Source of the DNA: CAZICM01 sp964537685
GTDB taxonomy: Bacteria; Myxococcota_A; Polyangia; Polyangiales; Polyangiaceae
Assembly (NCBI GenBank): GCA_964537685.1
Contig: CAZICM010000012.1
Span: forward strand, 1 to 64,000
Direction: 5' to 3'
DNA length: 64,000 nt
The notes under the pieces are model-generated. The model did not search any database. It was not told the origin of the DNA and saw only the letters and a program-made list of their open reading frames with translations. The translations under genes and the position numbers were made by a program. Below, piece by piece: positions 26,028 through 36,224 of the stretch (within the stretch, counting starts at the first letter, position 1; each line of letters begins with the position of its first letter).

Positions 26028-27025
26028 TAAAACCTCAGCACCCCCGCCCCCCACGTATATCCACTTCCAAACGCAGCCGTCAACACCGTCTTCCCTTCCG
26101 ATATCTTCCCCTCCGCATACGCCTCACTCAAACCTATCGGTATCGTCGCCGCCGTCGTATTCCCATAGCGTGTTATATTATGCACAACCTTGTCCTCCGG
26201 CAATCCCAGCTTGCTCGCTACCAATTGATTGATTCTCATGTTCGCCTGATGCGGTACGAATAAATCTATATCCCCTATACCCAATCCAGTCGCCGAAAGC
26301 GCTTCCAGCGCTACCTGGGGCATCTTCTCCGTCGCCCACCGAAACACCTGCTTCCCATTCATCTGCGGAAAATGTTCGCCCCGTTCCATCATCTCCGCCG
26401 TTAGCCGAGGATTGCGCATCGAGGCAGGCGCCGGTAACCATAAGTCTTTCGCACCAGACCCATCCGCATGCAAGGACATCGATAACAACCCACGCCCCTC
26501 GTCAGGGCTCTTGCCCACCACACATGCGCCGGCCCCGTCTCCAAACAATACCGCCACGTCCCGGCCCCGTTCAGAGAAATCTAAACCCGTCGAATGGACC
26601 TCTGCGCCAACCACCAAGACATGCTTGTACATCCCCGAACGAATCCAAGCATCCGCAATGCTCAGCCCATATAAAAATCCGGTGCACTGATTGCGGATAT
26701 CAATCGCGGGCACACCATTCAGCCCCAGCTTGTGCCCGAGCAGACATCCCGACCCAGGAAAGTTCACATCCGGGCTGAGCGTGGCAAAAACGATCATCTC
26801 GATGTCGTTCAGCTCCAGCCCCGCGCGCGACAGCGCCATCTTCGTCGCCGGTATCGCTAAATCGCTCGCGCCGATTCCGTCTTCCTCCACATAGCGCCGC
26901 TCTTTGATCCCCGTGCGCTGCACAATCCATTCATCGCTGGTCGGAAGCAGCTTCGCGAGATCGTCATTGGTCACAACTTTTGAAGGGACATAATGTCCCG
27001 AACCTAAAATCATCGATCGAGCCAT
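26027..27025 (-). CDS. fabH: 3-oxoacyl-ACP synthase III
   Basis: The enzyme condenses an acyl-CoA starter with malonyl-ACP to begin fatty acid synthesis. It is 332 aa with the catalytic triad visible: Cys in IRNQCTGFLYG, His in PHQANMR and Asn in RYGNTTAATIP. The N-terminal motif SDEWIVQRTGI is typical. Unlike most genomes it is not beside fabD/fabG/acpP; instead two secreted-protein genes follow with overlapping start codons. A role in starter selection (for instance branched acyl-CoA, as in myxobacteria) cannot be decided from the sequence. Confidence 0.94.
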   Translation of the reverse strand: MARSMILGSGHYVPSKVVTNDDLAKLLPTSDEWIVQRTGIKERRYVEEDGIGASDLAIPATKMALSRAGLELNDIEMIVFATLSPDVNFPGSGCLLGHKLGLNGVPAIDIRNQCTGFLYGLSIADAWIRSGMYKHVLVVGAEVHSTGLDFSERGRDVAVLFGDGAGACVVGKSPDEGRGLLSMSLHADGSGAKDLWLPAPASMRNPRLTAEMMERGEHFPQMNGKQVFRWATEKMPQVALEALSATGLGIGDIDLFVPHQANMRINQLVASKLGLPEDKVVHNITRYGNTTAATIPIGLSEAYAEGKISEGKTVLTAAFGSGYTWGAGVLRF

Positions 27026-27315
27026 GCCTGGGAACTAACCCAGCAAGCCCAGCCAATCCAAGCAGGATCGACCGCTGCAATGCGTCAGCAAATGTCAAGT
27101 GAGAAATCCATTCTGTCGTTTGGGGGCCTTGTTTAGTTGGCCCGCGCGCCTGAAACCGGGCATTTTGCGCGGAAGGGAAACGTTTTCGCTAAAAGCTTGC
27201 ATAGCCCAAGCACAAATTCCCTTATGGGCCGTCTATGAACGTGTGAGATTCTTTCGGCGCTTGATTCAAGCCCGATAATCAATCGCCACATCGTCCTTCA
27301 CTTTTTTGCCTGTGA

Positions 27316-29373
27316 ATGTCCATGCGTCCACAAGCTGGTCAAGTCATCAATAACAAATACCGCCTGCTCCGCCTCATCGGCGATGGCGGGATGGGCAGTG
27401 TTTATGAAGCGCGCCACGAGATTCTCGGTACGACGGTTGCGCTGAAGTTTTTGCATCCCGAGCTTTCCCGCCGGGAAAATTTAGTGCGGCGCTTTCTTCA
27501 GGAAGCGCGTGTATCCGCGCAAATTCAAAGCCCGCATATCGTGAATGTAATCGATGTGGATCAGCAGCCCGGCGGGCTCGCCTACATCGTGATGGAGTAT
27601 CTCGAGGGCAGCACGCTGCAGTCTTTGTATGAGCAGCTCTATCACGCAGGCAAAAGGCTCTCTTATCCCGATGCGATGGAATATGCGATGCAGATGCTCG
27701 AGGGGGTCGAAGCCGCTCACCGGGCCGACGTCGTTCATCGCGATTTAAAGCCGGACAATGTGATCATTACCAAGGGCAAGCGCGGTGAGCCGCTGCTGAA
27801 GATTTTGGATTTCGGTATCGCAAAATTAAAAGTGACGGGGCAGCTCGATCGGGGGCTGACGAGGCCGGGCGTGGTGATGGGGACGCCTGAATATATGGCG
27901 CCCGAGCAGGCGTTTTCCGCGGATACCGTCGATGCCCGCGCGGATATTTTTTCTTTAGGGGTGATCATTTTCGAGATGCTCGCGGGCAGGCGCCCGGTGG
28001 GCGGCGACGAGCCTCAGCAGATCGCAACGGCGTATATGACGGGGCAGATTTCAAAGCTGAATGAGCTTGCGCCTCATCTCGATCCCGCGCTGGTTGCGGC
28101 CGTGCACAAGGCCATTGCGCCTCAGCCGCCAAACCGTTTTGCATCGGTGGCAGAGTTTCGCGCGGCGCTCGAGCCGTTTGCGAATGCGCTGAAAACAGGG
28201 ACGCCGGGAGCTCCGCAAGTAACGCCTGTGCAAAGCGCAGTAACGCCGAGTCCCGCGATTTCGCCGGCTGTCGCAGCCGCAGCAACACCTCCCGCGGCGA
28301 TTCCTCAAACAATTGCGCCGGAAGATGAAGCGCGAACGGCGGCCATTGTATCGACGGGAACAGCGCTGGCCGAACCGGCTGCAGCAGCCATGGGCGCCTC
28401 ACCGGATGCGACAGTCGAAGCTCAGCCCTATATGGCGGCGAATCAGGCGGCGCCCGCTGGAACGCCTCCCGGTGCTCCTCCGCCAAATGAGGGAGGACTT
28501 CCTCCAACGGTGGACGCCGCGCCTTACATGGCTGCGGCGATGCAGTCCCCGCCTCCTGAAACCCCGGCTCAAGCGGCAGCGTTTCAGCCCACAGAAGATA
28601 TGCCCGGCGGCGGTAAAACGACGCCCGGCGAAGCACCAATGGCGATGCCTGTCCGGCCGGGCGGAACCGATATTGGTGCGATCGCCGCATCGCCCTATGC
28701 AGCGACGGCACCTGCAGAACCGTTTGTATACCAACCATCTGGAGCAGCCGCGCATTTACCCGGAACAGCGGCGATGGATCCAATCCCGGTGCCTATGCCC
28801 GGGCCTGTCGTTCAGCCGCCCGAACGCAAAGAACAGCGCGGCGGAGGAACTTCAATCTTTTCGATGCTGGTTATCGCATCGGCGGTCACGGCGATGGTGC
28901 TGGGCGGACTGTATTTGGTACAGCGTTTTCAGCAGCGAGGCGAAGGAACGGAGGGCGATGATTCCTCGGGCGTTATCGCACCGCCGCCGCCTCCCGTTTC
29001 GCTTCCTCAAGACACGGGAACGGCGACAGAACCTCCACCTCCAACCACAACGCAGACGCCGCCGCCGCCACCCCCAACAACTGCGCCCAAACCCACGGGC
29101 ACCACGCCCAAACCCACGGGAACACCTTCAACCACCACATCGGCGCCGCCCACGGCAAGCTCCAACAAACCGACGATCCCGCCGCCCTTTATTCCATCGG
29201 TGATTCCAACAAACATCATGATTCCGTCGGTGATTCCACTTCCGGGCATTCCGACGCCGAATGTGCCCACCAGCAAGCCGACGAATACATCGCCTGGGCC
29301 GACGAATACATCGCCTCAGCCCACGACAACCAACAGCCGCAGAATTCCCATTCCAAAGTTTGGAATCCACTAG
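27316..29373 (+). CDS. Membrane-anchored Ser/Thr protein kinase
   Basis: 685 aa. An active-looking Hanks kinase occupies residues ~15-290: GDGGMGSVYEA glycine loop (22-32), Lys44, HRDLKPDN (141-148), DFG (165-167) and GTPEYMAPEQ. A ~220-residue Ala/Pro-rich linker leads to a TM helix (about 514-535, FSMLVIASAVTAMVLGG) and a Pro/Thr-rich outer tail that ends RRIPIPKFGIH. The next gene encodes a proline-rich membrane protein with the same RRIPIPKF end, so the two probably act together. Kinase inside, tail outside is the expected topology. Confidence 0.92.
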   Translation: MSMRPQAGQVINNKYRLLRLIGDGGMGSVYEARHEILGTTVALKFLHPELSRRENLVRRFLQEARVSAQIQSPHIVNVIDVDQQPGGLAYIVMEYLEGSTLQSLYEQLYHAGKRLSYPDAMEYAMQMLEGVEAAHRADVVHRDLKPDNVIITKGKRGEPLLKILDFGIAKLKVTGQLDRGLTRPGVVMGTPEYMAPEQAFSADTVDARADIFSLGVIIFEMLAGRRPVGGDEPQQIATAYMTGQISKLNELAPHLDPALVAAVHKAIAPQPPNRFASVAEFRAALEPFANALKTGTPGAPQVTPVQSAVTPSPAISPAVAAAATPPAAIPQTIAPEDEARTAAIVSTGTALAEPAAAAMGASPDATVEAQPYMAANQAAPAGTPPGAPPPNEGGLPPTVDAAPYMAAAMQSPPPETPAQAAAFQPTEDMPGGGKTTPGEAPMAMPVRPGGTDIGAIAASPYAATAPAEPFVYQPSGAAAHLPGTAAMDPIPVPMPGPVVQPPERKEQRGGGTSIFSMLVIASAVTAMVLGGLYLVQRFQQRGEGTEGDDSSGVIAPPPPPVSLPQDTGTATEPPPPTTTQTPPPPPPTTAPKPTGTTPKPTGTPSTTTSAPPTASSNKPTIPPPFIPSVIPTNIMIPSVIPLPGIPTPNVPTSKPTNTSPGPTNTSPQPTTTNSRRIPIPKFGIH

Positions 29374-29380
29374 CGGGAAC

Positions 29381-29399
29381 GCTCAGAGGAGCTTTTTTT
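29381..29399 (+). terminator. Possible weak terminator after kinase gene
   Basis: GCTC, loop AGAG, GAGC, then seven T (29393-29399). The four-bp stem is short, so termination may be partial; transcription could continue into the proline-rich gene. Confidence 0.4.
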
Positions 29400-29459
29400 C
29401 GCTCACAGGTTCCGCAACAAATCATGAAATGCGGCGACGAGCCATTGTAGGATTACGCC

Positions 29460-30299
29460 ATGTCGAATCAGCAAGGTGGACCGCCTCCGGGATGGCCTGC
29501 AGCGCCCGCGGGAAGTGAATTTGGCCCTGGCAAGACGCAGATCGGCGAGCCTCCTCCCGATGCGGCCTTCCCTCAAGGGGCGACCGCGGACATGTACGGC
29601 GCTGGGGTTCCGCCGATGGCAGGCACGGGGGGCGTTGCAAAAACGGTGGTCGATGATGGTTCGTCGCTAAACGCACCCCCTGCCTACGGCGCTCCGCCCG
29701 CGGCCTACGGAGCCGCTCCGCCCGCTTACAACGCGCCTCCCGCCTATGGGGCACCACCTGCCTACGCCCCCAATGCGGGATTCGCTGCTCCGCCGCCTCC
29801 GGCCCGACCAGCAAAAAGCTCGAGCGGCCCTCCCGTAGCGATTATCGCAGTGGCCCTCGTTGCGCTGATTGGCGCGGGCGCCATGGGATTTTTTGTGTGG
29901 CGCGGCAAGCAAAGCGCGGCTTCCGAGGAAAGCGCCTCACCCACCATCGAGCTTCCAACGGCCGTCACCGTTGCATCCGAGCCGCCGCCTCCCAACACAG
30001 CGCCGGCCGCCCAGAACGAACCGCCTCCGCCCGCCGATCCGCCTCCCGCGGGCGATCAGCAGGCCGCCGCAAACGCGCCCACAACGCCTAAAACGACGAC
30101 AACCGCGCCAAAGACGCCTCAGACTTCGCCCACAGGAACGGCGCCAAAACCCCCCGCCACACCCACGGGAACAACGCCAAAACCCCCCGCCACACCCACG
30201 GCGACAATACCTAAGCCTCCCTCGACCACACCGACAAGCACGACCACCACCACATCGAGCAGGCGTATCCCGATTCCCAAATTTGACACCAAGAAATAA
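29460..30299 (+). CDS. Pro/Ala-rich single-TM protein sharing tail with kinase
   Basis: The 279-aa protein (AGGA 8 nt before the ATG) has an N-terminal low-complexity half with repeated PPAYGAPP-type units, one TM helix (about residues 124-146, VAIIAVALVALIGAGAMGFF) and a Pro/Thr-rich tail ending SSRRIPIPKFDTKK. The final RRIPIPKF repeats the end of the upstream kinase. It has no catalytic domain. Its composition and TM placement mimic the non-kinase part of the neighbour, so it may be a partner or duplicated substrate-like segment; not a recognised family. Confidence 0.8.
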   Translation: MSNQQGGPPPGWPAAPAGSEFGPGKTQIGEPPPDAAFPQGATADMYGAGVPPMAGTGGVAKTVVDDGSSLNAPPAYGAPPAAYGAAPPAYNAPPAYGAPPAYAPNAGFAAPPPPARPAKSSSGPPVAIIAVALVALIGAGAMGFFVWRGKQSAASEESASPTIELPTAVTVASEPPPPNTAPAAQNEPPPPADPPPAGDQQAAANAPTTPKTTTTAPKTPQTSPTGTAPKPPATPTGTTPKPPATPTATIPKPPSTTPTSTTTTTSSRRIPIPKFDTKK

Positions 30300-30422
30300 C
30301 GCGGCTTTCAACCCGAAAGGCTTGCCGCAAGCCCATCGCCCTATTCTCAATGATATGGGGCACTTTGCATTCCTCCATTCGGTGTGAAGAGAACCGAGAA
30401 GAACGCAAAATAGGCTATTTCA

Positions 30423-32180
30423 TCAAGCCCCAGCCATGGAGCAGAATGCCTGAGACAGAGCGGCCATTTTCTCTTGAGCGCGGAGCTGAGCCTGTTTTTG
30501 AGGCTCATCTTGGTGCATGGGTTCGCAGACATCGAAATAGAATTTTATTTTGGGCTCGGTTCCGCTGGGCCTCGCAATAACGCGGTTTCCTCCCTCGAGC
30601 TCATAGACCAGCACATTGCTGGAGGGAAGTTCGATATCGCTTGTGTTTCCATGGATATCGCGGCGTTTTCCGGTAAGCAGATCGGACATGGATAAGATTT
30701 TCAATTGGCCGATATGCGTGGGCTGCTGAGCCCGGAGCCGCTCCATCATCGCGCCGATTTGAGCAATTCCATCCACGCCTTTCATAGTGATGCTGCGCTG
30801 GCCGCTCACAAACAAGCCATAGCGCCGGGAAAGCATTTCCAGCTCGTCCAGCAGGGTTTTGTTCTGGGCATGCAATACAGCGGCAAGTTCGCAAAACAAA
30901 ACCGCGGCACCAATACCGTCTTTATCCCGCACCAGCGGGCCGACGGTGTAACCAAGCGCTTCTTCATAGCCAAATACAAAACGGGCTTTGGTTGTGCGTT
31001 CGAGCTCCATCGCCCGGTTGGCAATCCATTTAAAGCCCGTCAGGGTTTCTTCGTAATGAACCGACAGTGCTTTCGCGATAACGCCAAGCATGGGCGAAGA
31101 AACCAGCGAGGCCAGCGCAATGCGATCGCCGCCCGAGCCATTGGTCAATAGATAATGGCCGAGCAGCACGCCGACTTCATTGCCCGTCAATTGCACATAA
31201 TTTCCATCGCGATCGCGCACACAGGCCGCCAGCCGATCGACATCAGGATCGTTGGCGATAATCAATGCCGCGTTTTCCTTGCGCGCCAGCGCGAGAGCTA
31301 AGTCCAGCGCGCCTTTTTCCTCGGGATTGGGAAACTCCACAGTGGGAAATGCGCCGTCGGGCTCGGCTTGCTCGGCCACCGTTTTCACATTCACAAAACC
31401 CGCTTCCGCAAGGGCTTTTTGGATTTGACGATTTCCAACACCATGCAGCGGCGTGTACACGATGGATAGCGTGCGATCTCCATCGGCGCGGACGGAAAGC
31501 TTGCGGATTTCATCGAGATACACACGCTCTACCGCGTCGCCGAACATTTTGGTGATGCCCGCGGACAGCGCTTCTGTGAAGTCACCCCGGGGCACCTCAT
31601 CGGCGAAGGGCGCTTTTTCTATCGACGCGGCAATGCCCGTATCGTGAGGCGGAATGATTTGAGCGCCGTTGCCCCAATAGACTTTGTATCCGTTGTACTG
31701 GGGCGGGTTATGGCTGGCCGTCACCATCACTCCGGCACACGCGCCTAAATATTGAACAGCAAAAGCCGTAAGCGGCGTTGGGCAAGGCCATTCGCATAGA
31801 TGAGAAGCAATGCCGAGCGCATAGAGCGCACAAGCCGTGTCTTCTGCGAATTCGCGGCTCATTCTCCGGCCGTCGTAACCGATCACGACACCCCGGGTTT
31901 TGGCGTCTTCACCAAGCTCGGCCACCAAATATTTACCAAGTCCATGGGTTGTCCGAAGGATAACGGCGCGGTTCATATAGCTCTCGCCTGCGCCGATTAA
32001 GCCGCGCAAACCCGCCGTTCCAAACTCGAGAGGACCGGCGAAGCGTTTGCGCAGGTCTTTGGTGGCCGCTTCGTCGCCGGCCTCTGCCCGCTTTACAATT
32101 CCGGATAACTCCTCGCGGGTTTGAGGATCGGGATCATGCGCAATAAAGCTTTGCGCGCGCTCGAGCAAATCGCGGATCAC
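30423..32180 (-). CDS. Phosphoglucomutase / phosphomannomutase
   Basis: An alpha-D-phosphohexomutase interconverting sugar 1- and 6-phosphates, 585 aa. The catalytic serine motif TASHNP (in VMVTASHNPPQYNGYK), the metal loop DPDVDRL, the sugar-binding GYEEALGY and the C-terminal phosphate-binding RPSGTEPK are all present. The length and the FGTAGLRG motif resemble the PgcA-like branch. It starts with GTG 6 bp after the biotin carboxylase stop, with AAAGG before it, so the two genes may be co-transcribed although their pathways differ. Confidence 0.93.
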   Translation of the reverse strand: MIRDLLERAQSFIAHDPDPQTREELSGIVKRAEAGDEAATKDLRKRFAGPLEFGTAGLRGLIGAGESYMNRAVILRTTHGLGKYLVAELGEDAKTRGVVIGYDGRRMSREFAEDTACALYALGIASHLCEWPCPTPLTAFAVQYLGACAGVMVTASHNPPQYNGYKVYWGNGAQIIPPHDTGIAASIEKAPFADEVPRGDFTEALSAGITKMFGDAVERVYLDEIRKLSVRADGDRTLSIVYTPLHGVGNRQIQKALAEAGFVNVKTVAEQAEPDGAFPTVEFPNPEEKGALDLALALARKENAALIIANDPDVDRLAACVRDRDGNYVQLTGNEVGVLLGHYLLTNGSGGDRIALASLVSSPMLGVIAKALSVHYEETLTGFKWIANRAMELERTTKARFVFGYEEALGYTVGPLVRDKDGIGAAVLFCELAAVLHAQNKTLLDELEMLSRRYGLFVSGQRSITMKGVDGIAQIGAMMERLRAQQPTHIGQLKILSMSDLLTGKRRDIHGNTSDIELPSSNVLVYELEGGNRVIARPSGTEPKIKFYFDVCEPMHQDEPQKQAQLRAQEKMAALSQAFCSMAGA

Positions 32181-32186
32181 AGGCGA

Positions 32187-33593
32187 TTAACCTTTCGGGG
32201 AAAGCTGTTTCGCCAGCGTCTCGGCAAAGAGGGTGTTGTAATTTCCGCCGGCAAATTCAGGCGATACCAAAATGCGGCGCAGAAAATCAAGGTTCGTTGC
32301 GGCGGGCCCCGCAGGTCCGACAAGCTCGATCGCGGTATCGGCAAGAGCCTTGTCCAAACGCGCGATCGCATCGGCGCGCGTCGGTCCATGCGCGACAATT
32401 TTCGCGAGAAGCGGATCGTAAAACGGCGTTACATCCAGCCCTTGAGCAATGCCTGTTTCCACGCGCAAATCGGCTCCGGCCTCGGGCCAAACCACCCGTG
32501 CGAGATGACCAGGCTGAGGCACAAATTTCTTGGCGGGATTTTCTGCGTACACCCGCGCTTCGATTGAAGCGCCTTTGCGCTGTACAGAAAGCACTTCGGG
32601 CGCAAGCTTTTCTTTGGCGGCGATTCGAATCTGATGCTCGACCAAATCCAAACCGGTGCACATTTCCGTCACGCAATGCTCGACCTGCAAGCGCGCATTG
32701 ACCTCGAGAAAATAAATCTCTCCATCCTCGCCGCTCGCCACAAATTCGACGGTGCCCGCGTTGACATAGCCAACGCTTTGAACAACCCGCAATGCCTTTT
32801 CCAGAAGCGCGGAGCGGCGGGCTTCACCTTCTTCGCCTGCGAAAAAAGAAGCCGGCGACGGCGACTCTTCAACAATTTTTTGATGGCGCCTCTGCACACT
32901 GCATTCGCGCTCTCCAAGCGCAACGGCGCCTCCAAACGCGTCACACAAAACCTGCACTTCAATATGCCGGGGCGATTTGATGTAGCGCTCCAAGTACACA
33001 CGGGGATCGCCAAAGGCCGATTTTCCCCGGTCAGAACACGAAGACGCGGCACGCGCCAATTGAGCCGGCGCTTCAACAATGGCCATTCCAATTCCGCCCC
33101 CGCCTCCAGCCGCCTTAACCAGCAGCGGAAATCCAATGCGTTCGGCCTCCGCATTGAGTACGTCCATATCGGCCGCCGATACAGGCTCATCGGTGCCCGG
33201 CGGCGATAGAACCCCCGCAGCTTTCGCCACTTTGCGCGCCTTGATCTTGTCCCCAAAGGCATCGAGCACACTGGGCGGAGGACCTATAAATACAACGCCC
33301 GCATCCGCTACAGCCTGCGCGAAAGCCCTATTTTCGCTCAGCAATCCATAACCTGGATGAATCGCCGCGGCCCCTGCCGACCGGGCCGCCTCAAGAACAG
33401 CCTCAATCGATAAATAGCTATCTTTTACGGGCGGAGGACCAATACGCACGGCTTCATCCGCCATACGCACATGCGGAGCGTCTTTATCCGCGTCCGAATA
33501 CACGCCCACCGTGCCAATCCCCAGCCTCTTGCAAGTGCGAAGGACACGGCACGCAATTTCTCCCCGATTGGCGACAAGAATTTTTTTGAACAC
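32187..33593 (-). CDS. accC: Biotin carboxylase subunit (acetyl/propionyl-CoA carboxylase)
   Basis: ATP-grasp enzyme that carboxylates biotin on a carrier protein using bicarbonate and ATP. 468 aa. Start FKKILVANRGEIA, HPGYGLLSEN, GGGGGIGM glycine loop, HIEVQVL and EVNARLQVEHCVTE all fit the family. It is a free-standing subunit and no biotin carrier (accB) or carboxyltransferase gene is adjacent. It could serve acetyl- or propionyl-CoA carboxylase. birA in this window would biotinylate its partner. Confidence 0.93.
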   Translation of the reverse strand: MFKKILVANRGEIACRVLRTCKRLGIGTVGVYSDADKDAPHVRMADEAVRIGPPPVKDSYLSIEAVLEAARSAGAAAIHPGYGLLSENRAFAQAVADAGVVFIGPPPSVLDAFGDKIKARKVAKAAGVLSPPGTDEPVSAADMDVLNAEAERIGFPLLVKAAGGGGGIGMAIVEAPAQLARAASSCSDRGKSAFGDPRVYLERYIKSPRHIEVQVLCDAFGGAVALGERECSVQRRHQKIVEESPSPASFFAGEEGEARRSALLEKALRVVQSVGYVNAGTVEFVASGEDGEIYFLEVNARLQVEHCVTEMCTGLDLVEHQIRIAAKEKLAPEVLSVQRKGASIEARVYAENPAKKFVPQPGHLARVVWPEAGADLRVETGIAQGLDVTPFYDPLLAKIVAHGPTRADAIARLDKALADTAIELVGPAGPAATNLDFLRRILVSPEFAGGNYNTLFAETLAKQLSPKG

Positions 33594-33707
33594 GAGCGAG
33601 TTGCTAGGAGCTCCCTAAACCGCCGTCAAGCGGGCTTGGGTTTGAAAGAAGCTCCATGCAAGCTTGCCAAAAACCCAATCTTTCGCAGAAGATTACAACG
33701 TACACGC

Positions 33708-35990
33708 ATGGGATCCCTCGAGACGAGCGCTCCTGGGCAGCCGCCTCCCCAAGGCGGTTCGCCTTCGTCCGCGTTCGACCAAATACGTAAGAATTTGCGC
33801 GATGTTCGCGTGCTGCCCGGGCTTTTGGCGGGCGCCATGTCGGGCACGCTCGTTGTCATTTTCGCCATTCCTTTGGCTGCACTTATTTTCTCAGGCGATC
33901 TGCGTTCGCATCTTCCTGCGGGCATTGGACTCTCGCTCGCGAGCGCCGCAACGATTTGCATTGTCTCCACGCTTGGAAGCTCTTTCCGGCCGGTCATCGC
34001 CGTCCCTCAAGAGAACACCGCGGTCATCGTCGCCTTGATGGCAGCGTCGATCAGCGGCCTGATGAAGAGCCGCGATCCCACGGCCGATCCATTTCCAACC
34101 GTCGTCGCAGCCATTGCACTCACCGCGCTGATCACAGGTGTTTTCCTGCTCACGCTCGGCCTTCTGCGGCTTGGAAAAATCGTCCGCTTCATTCCCTATC
34201 CTGTGATCGGCGGCTTCCTCGCGGGCACAGGATGGCTCTTGGTCGAAGGCTCATTTTCGGTCATGACGGGCTTGCCTGCGGGCCTGCGGCATGTGCCATC
34301 GCTCTTCCAGCCGGGCATGTATTTGCTTTGGATTCCCGGGCTTTTGTTTGGGATTCTGCTCACCTTCCTCCAGCGCAAATACCGTCATTTCTTGCTCTTG
34401 CCTGCGACGCTGCTCACCGGAATCGCCGTGTTCTATGTGGTGATTCTGGCCGCGGGCATGAACATCGCCGACGCAAATGAGCGCGGACTTTTATTGGGAT
34501 CGATTCCAAGCAGCGGCCTGTGGCCGCCCTTATCGGTGAGCGCGGTCGCCAGCATCAACTGGTCGGTGATCGTGCATCAAGGCGGCAATATCGCAGCGAT
34601 CACAATTCTCGTTGCGATCTCCATTTTGCTCAACGCCTCTGGCCTTGAACTCGCGACGGAAAAAGAAATCGATTTGGATCGCGAGCTGCGCGCGACGGGC
34701 GTGGCCAATCTGGCGACGGGCCTTCTCGGCGGGATGGTTGGTTATCTGTCGCTGAGCGAGTCCACGCTCAACTACAGGCTTGGAGCGAACAGCCGCATTC
34801 CCGGCTTGATGTCGGGCATTTTAACGATCACGGCGCTCATCGTCGGCGCGGAGATGGCCTCTTATTTTCCGAAGCCCGTACTCGGCGGCCTCTTGCTGCT
34901 GATGGGTTTATCGTTTCTTGTCGAGTCGGTTTACGACGCCTGGTTCAGGCTTCCGCGCATTGAATACGGGCTCGTCATTTTGATTTTGTTCGTTGTCGCG
35001 ACGGTTGGATTCATTGAAGGCGTTGCGGTTGGAATCGTCGTTTCATCGATTCTCTTCGCCGTGAACTACAGCCGCATCAACGTCATCAAACACGCGATCA
35101 GCGGAACGGATCTGCGCAGCAACGTCGATCGGCGCGCGATTGACGAACGCATATTGGAGAAGAAGGGCGGCCACATTCACATCCTGCAATTGCAGGGCTA
35201 CATCTTCTTTGGAACGGCCTACAACCTGCTGAAGGAAGTGGTCCGGCGGATGATGACGCGCACGCCCTTGCCTGTGCGTTACATCGTGCTCGACTTCCGG
35301 CATGTCGACGGATTGGATTCATCGGCTGTCGTGAGCTTTGCGCGCATGAAGAAGCTCGCCGAGTCACATTTGGTGACGCTTGTTTTGGCGGAGCTGCCCG
35401 ACAGCATCCGCACCCAACTGGAGCGCAGCGGCTGCATCGACGAAGAGAGCCGCCCCAACAAAATCTGCAGAGCGTTTCCCGATTTGGATCACGGCCTCGA
35501 ATGGTGTGAAAGTCAGTTATTGATCACCAATACGATGATGAGGCCCCAGCCCACCAACCTGGCCAGGGAACTCGAGTCGATTTTCCAGGATAGGGATTCT
35601 ATTCCAAAGTTAATGAGTTACCTGGAGAGGGTTGAAGCCCAAGAGGGGTACGAACTCTTTCGGCAGGGTCAACCCAGCGATGCATTGTTTTTGATTGAAT
35701 CCGGTGAAGCGACCGCCTGGCTGGAGTTGGAGGGTGGAGCAAGGCGTCGTCTCAGGACCATGGGGCCTGGGACGGTGGTGGGTGAATCCGGGATGTATTT
35801 GAAGGCACCTCGCTCGGCGACTGTACAGACAAATGGCCCCACGATACTCTATCGGCTGACCAACAGCGCGCTCGAAAAGATGACGAAGGAAGCCCCTCAT
35901 GTGGCTGCTGCATTCCACCAATTTGTGGCTCGGCTCTTGGCGGAGCGCATGGTACATGCCACCAAGGCTGTACAGAAAATCTTTTTCTAA
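33708..35990 (+). CDS. SulP anion transporter with STAS and cyclic-nucleotide-binding domains
   Basis: A 760-aa membrane transporter from the ATG at 33708; the upstream frame to 33471 overlaps the divergent accC leader and is not used. SulP membrane domain over residues ~35-430 (FIPYPVIGGFLAGTG, SLSESTLNYRLGA), then a STAS domain (about 455-580, VDGLDSSAVVSFARM), and after a short linker a cNMP-binding domain (about 630-740) with FRQGQPSDALFLIESG, GTVVGE and a PRSAT cassette (phosphate-binding arginine). The fusion suggests cyclic-nucleotide control of anion or bicarbonate transport. The C-terminus is intact. Confidence 0.92.
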   Translation: MGSLETSAPGQPPPQGGSPSSAFDQIRKNLRDVRVLPGLLAGAMSGTLVVIFAIPLAALIFSGDLRSHLPAGIGLSLASAATICIVSTLGSSFRPVIAVPQENTAVIVALMAASISGLMKSRDPTADPFPTVVAAIALTALITGVFLLTLGLLRLGKIVRFIPYPVIGGFLAGTGWLLVEGSFSVMTGLPAGLRHVPSLFQPGMYLLWIPGLLFGILLTFLQRKYRHFLLLPATLLTGIAVFYVVILAAGMNIADANERGLLLGSIPSSGLWPPLSVSAVASINWSVIVHQGGNIAAITILVAISILLNASGLELATEKEIDLDRELRATGVANLATGLLGGMVGYLSLSESTLNYRLGANSRIPGLMSGILTITALIVGAEMASYFPKPVLGGLLLLMGLSFLVESVYDAWFRLPRIEYGLVILILFVVATVGFIEGVAVGIVVSSILFAVNYSRINVIKHAISGTDLRSNVDRRAIDERILEKKGGHIHILQLQGYIFFGTAYNLLKEVVRRMMTRTPLPVRYIVLDFRHVDGLDSSAVVSFARMKKLAESHLVTLVLAELPDSIRTQLERSGCIDEESRPNKICRAFPDLDHGLEWCESQLLITNTMMRPQPTNLARELESIFQDRDSIPKLMSYLERVEAQEGYELFRQGQPSDALFLIESGEATAWLELEGGARRRLRTMGPGTVVGESGMYLKAPRSATVQTNGPTILYRLTNSALEKMTKEAPHVAAAFHQFVARLLAERMVHATKAVQKIFF

Positions 35991-36224
35991 AGGGAGATTG
36001 CCCACAACAGCCGCAAGCCCGGATTTTGGCCGGATCGCTAATCTTAGCCCGCTGAAAGGCAATATCCTAAAATGGCAGCTCTGATCACCCGCGCCTGGCA
36101 ACAAATCCTTGATCAACTGCCCTCCCTCCACGGCAAACGCATTCTAAAACAAGGGTCATTGAGATCTTCGCCACGTCAACGCTCCCACCACAGGACGCCT
36201 CATGAAGATGGTTGAGCGTTCTCC

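Noticed and set aside
33471..33707. Upstream extension of the SulP gene
   Set aside because: It overlaps the divergent accC start; SulP similarity begins after 33708.
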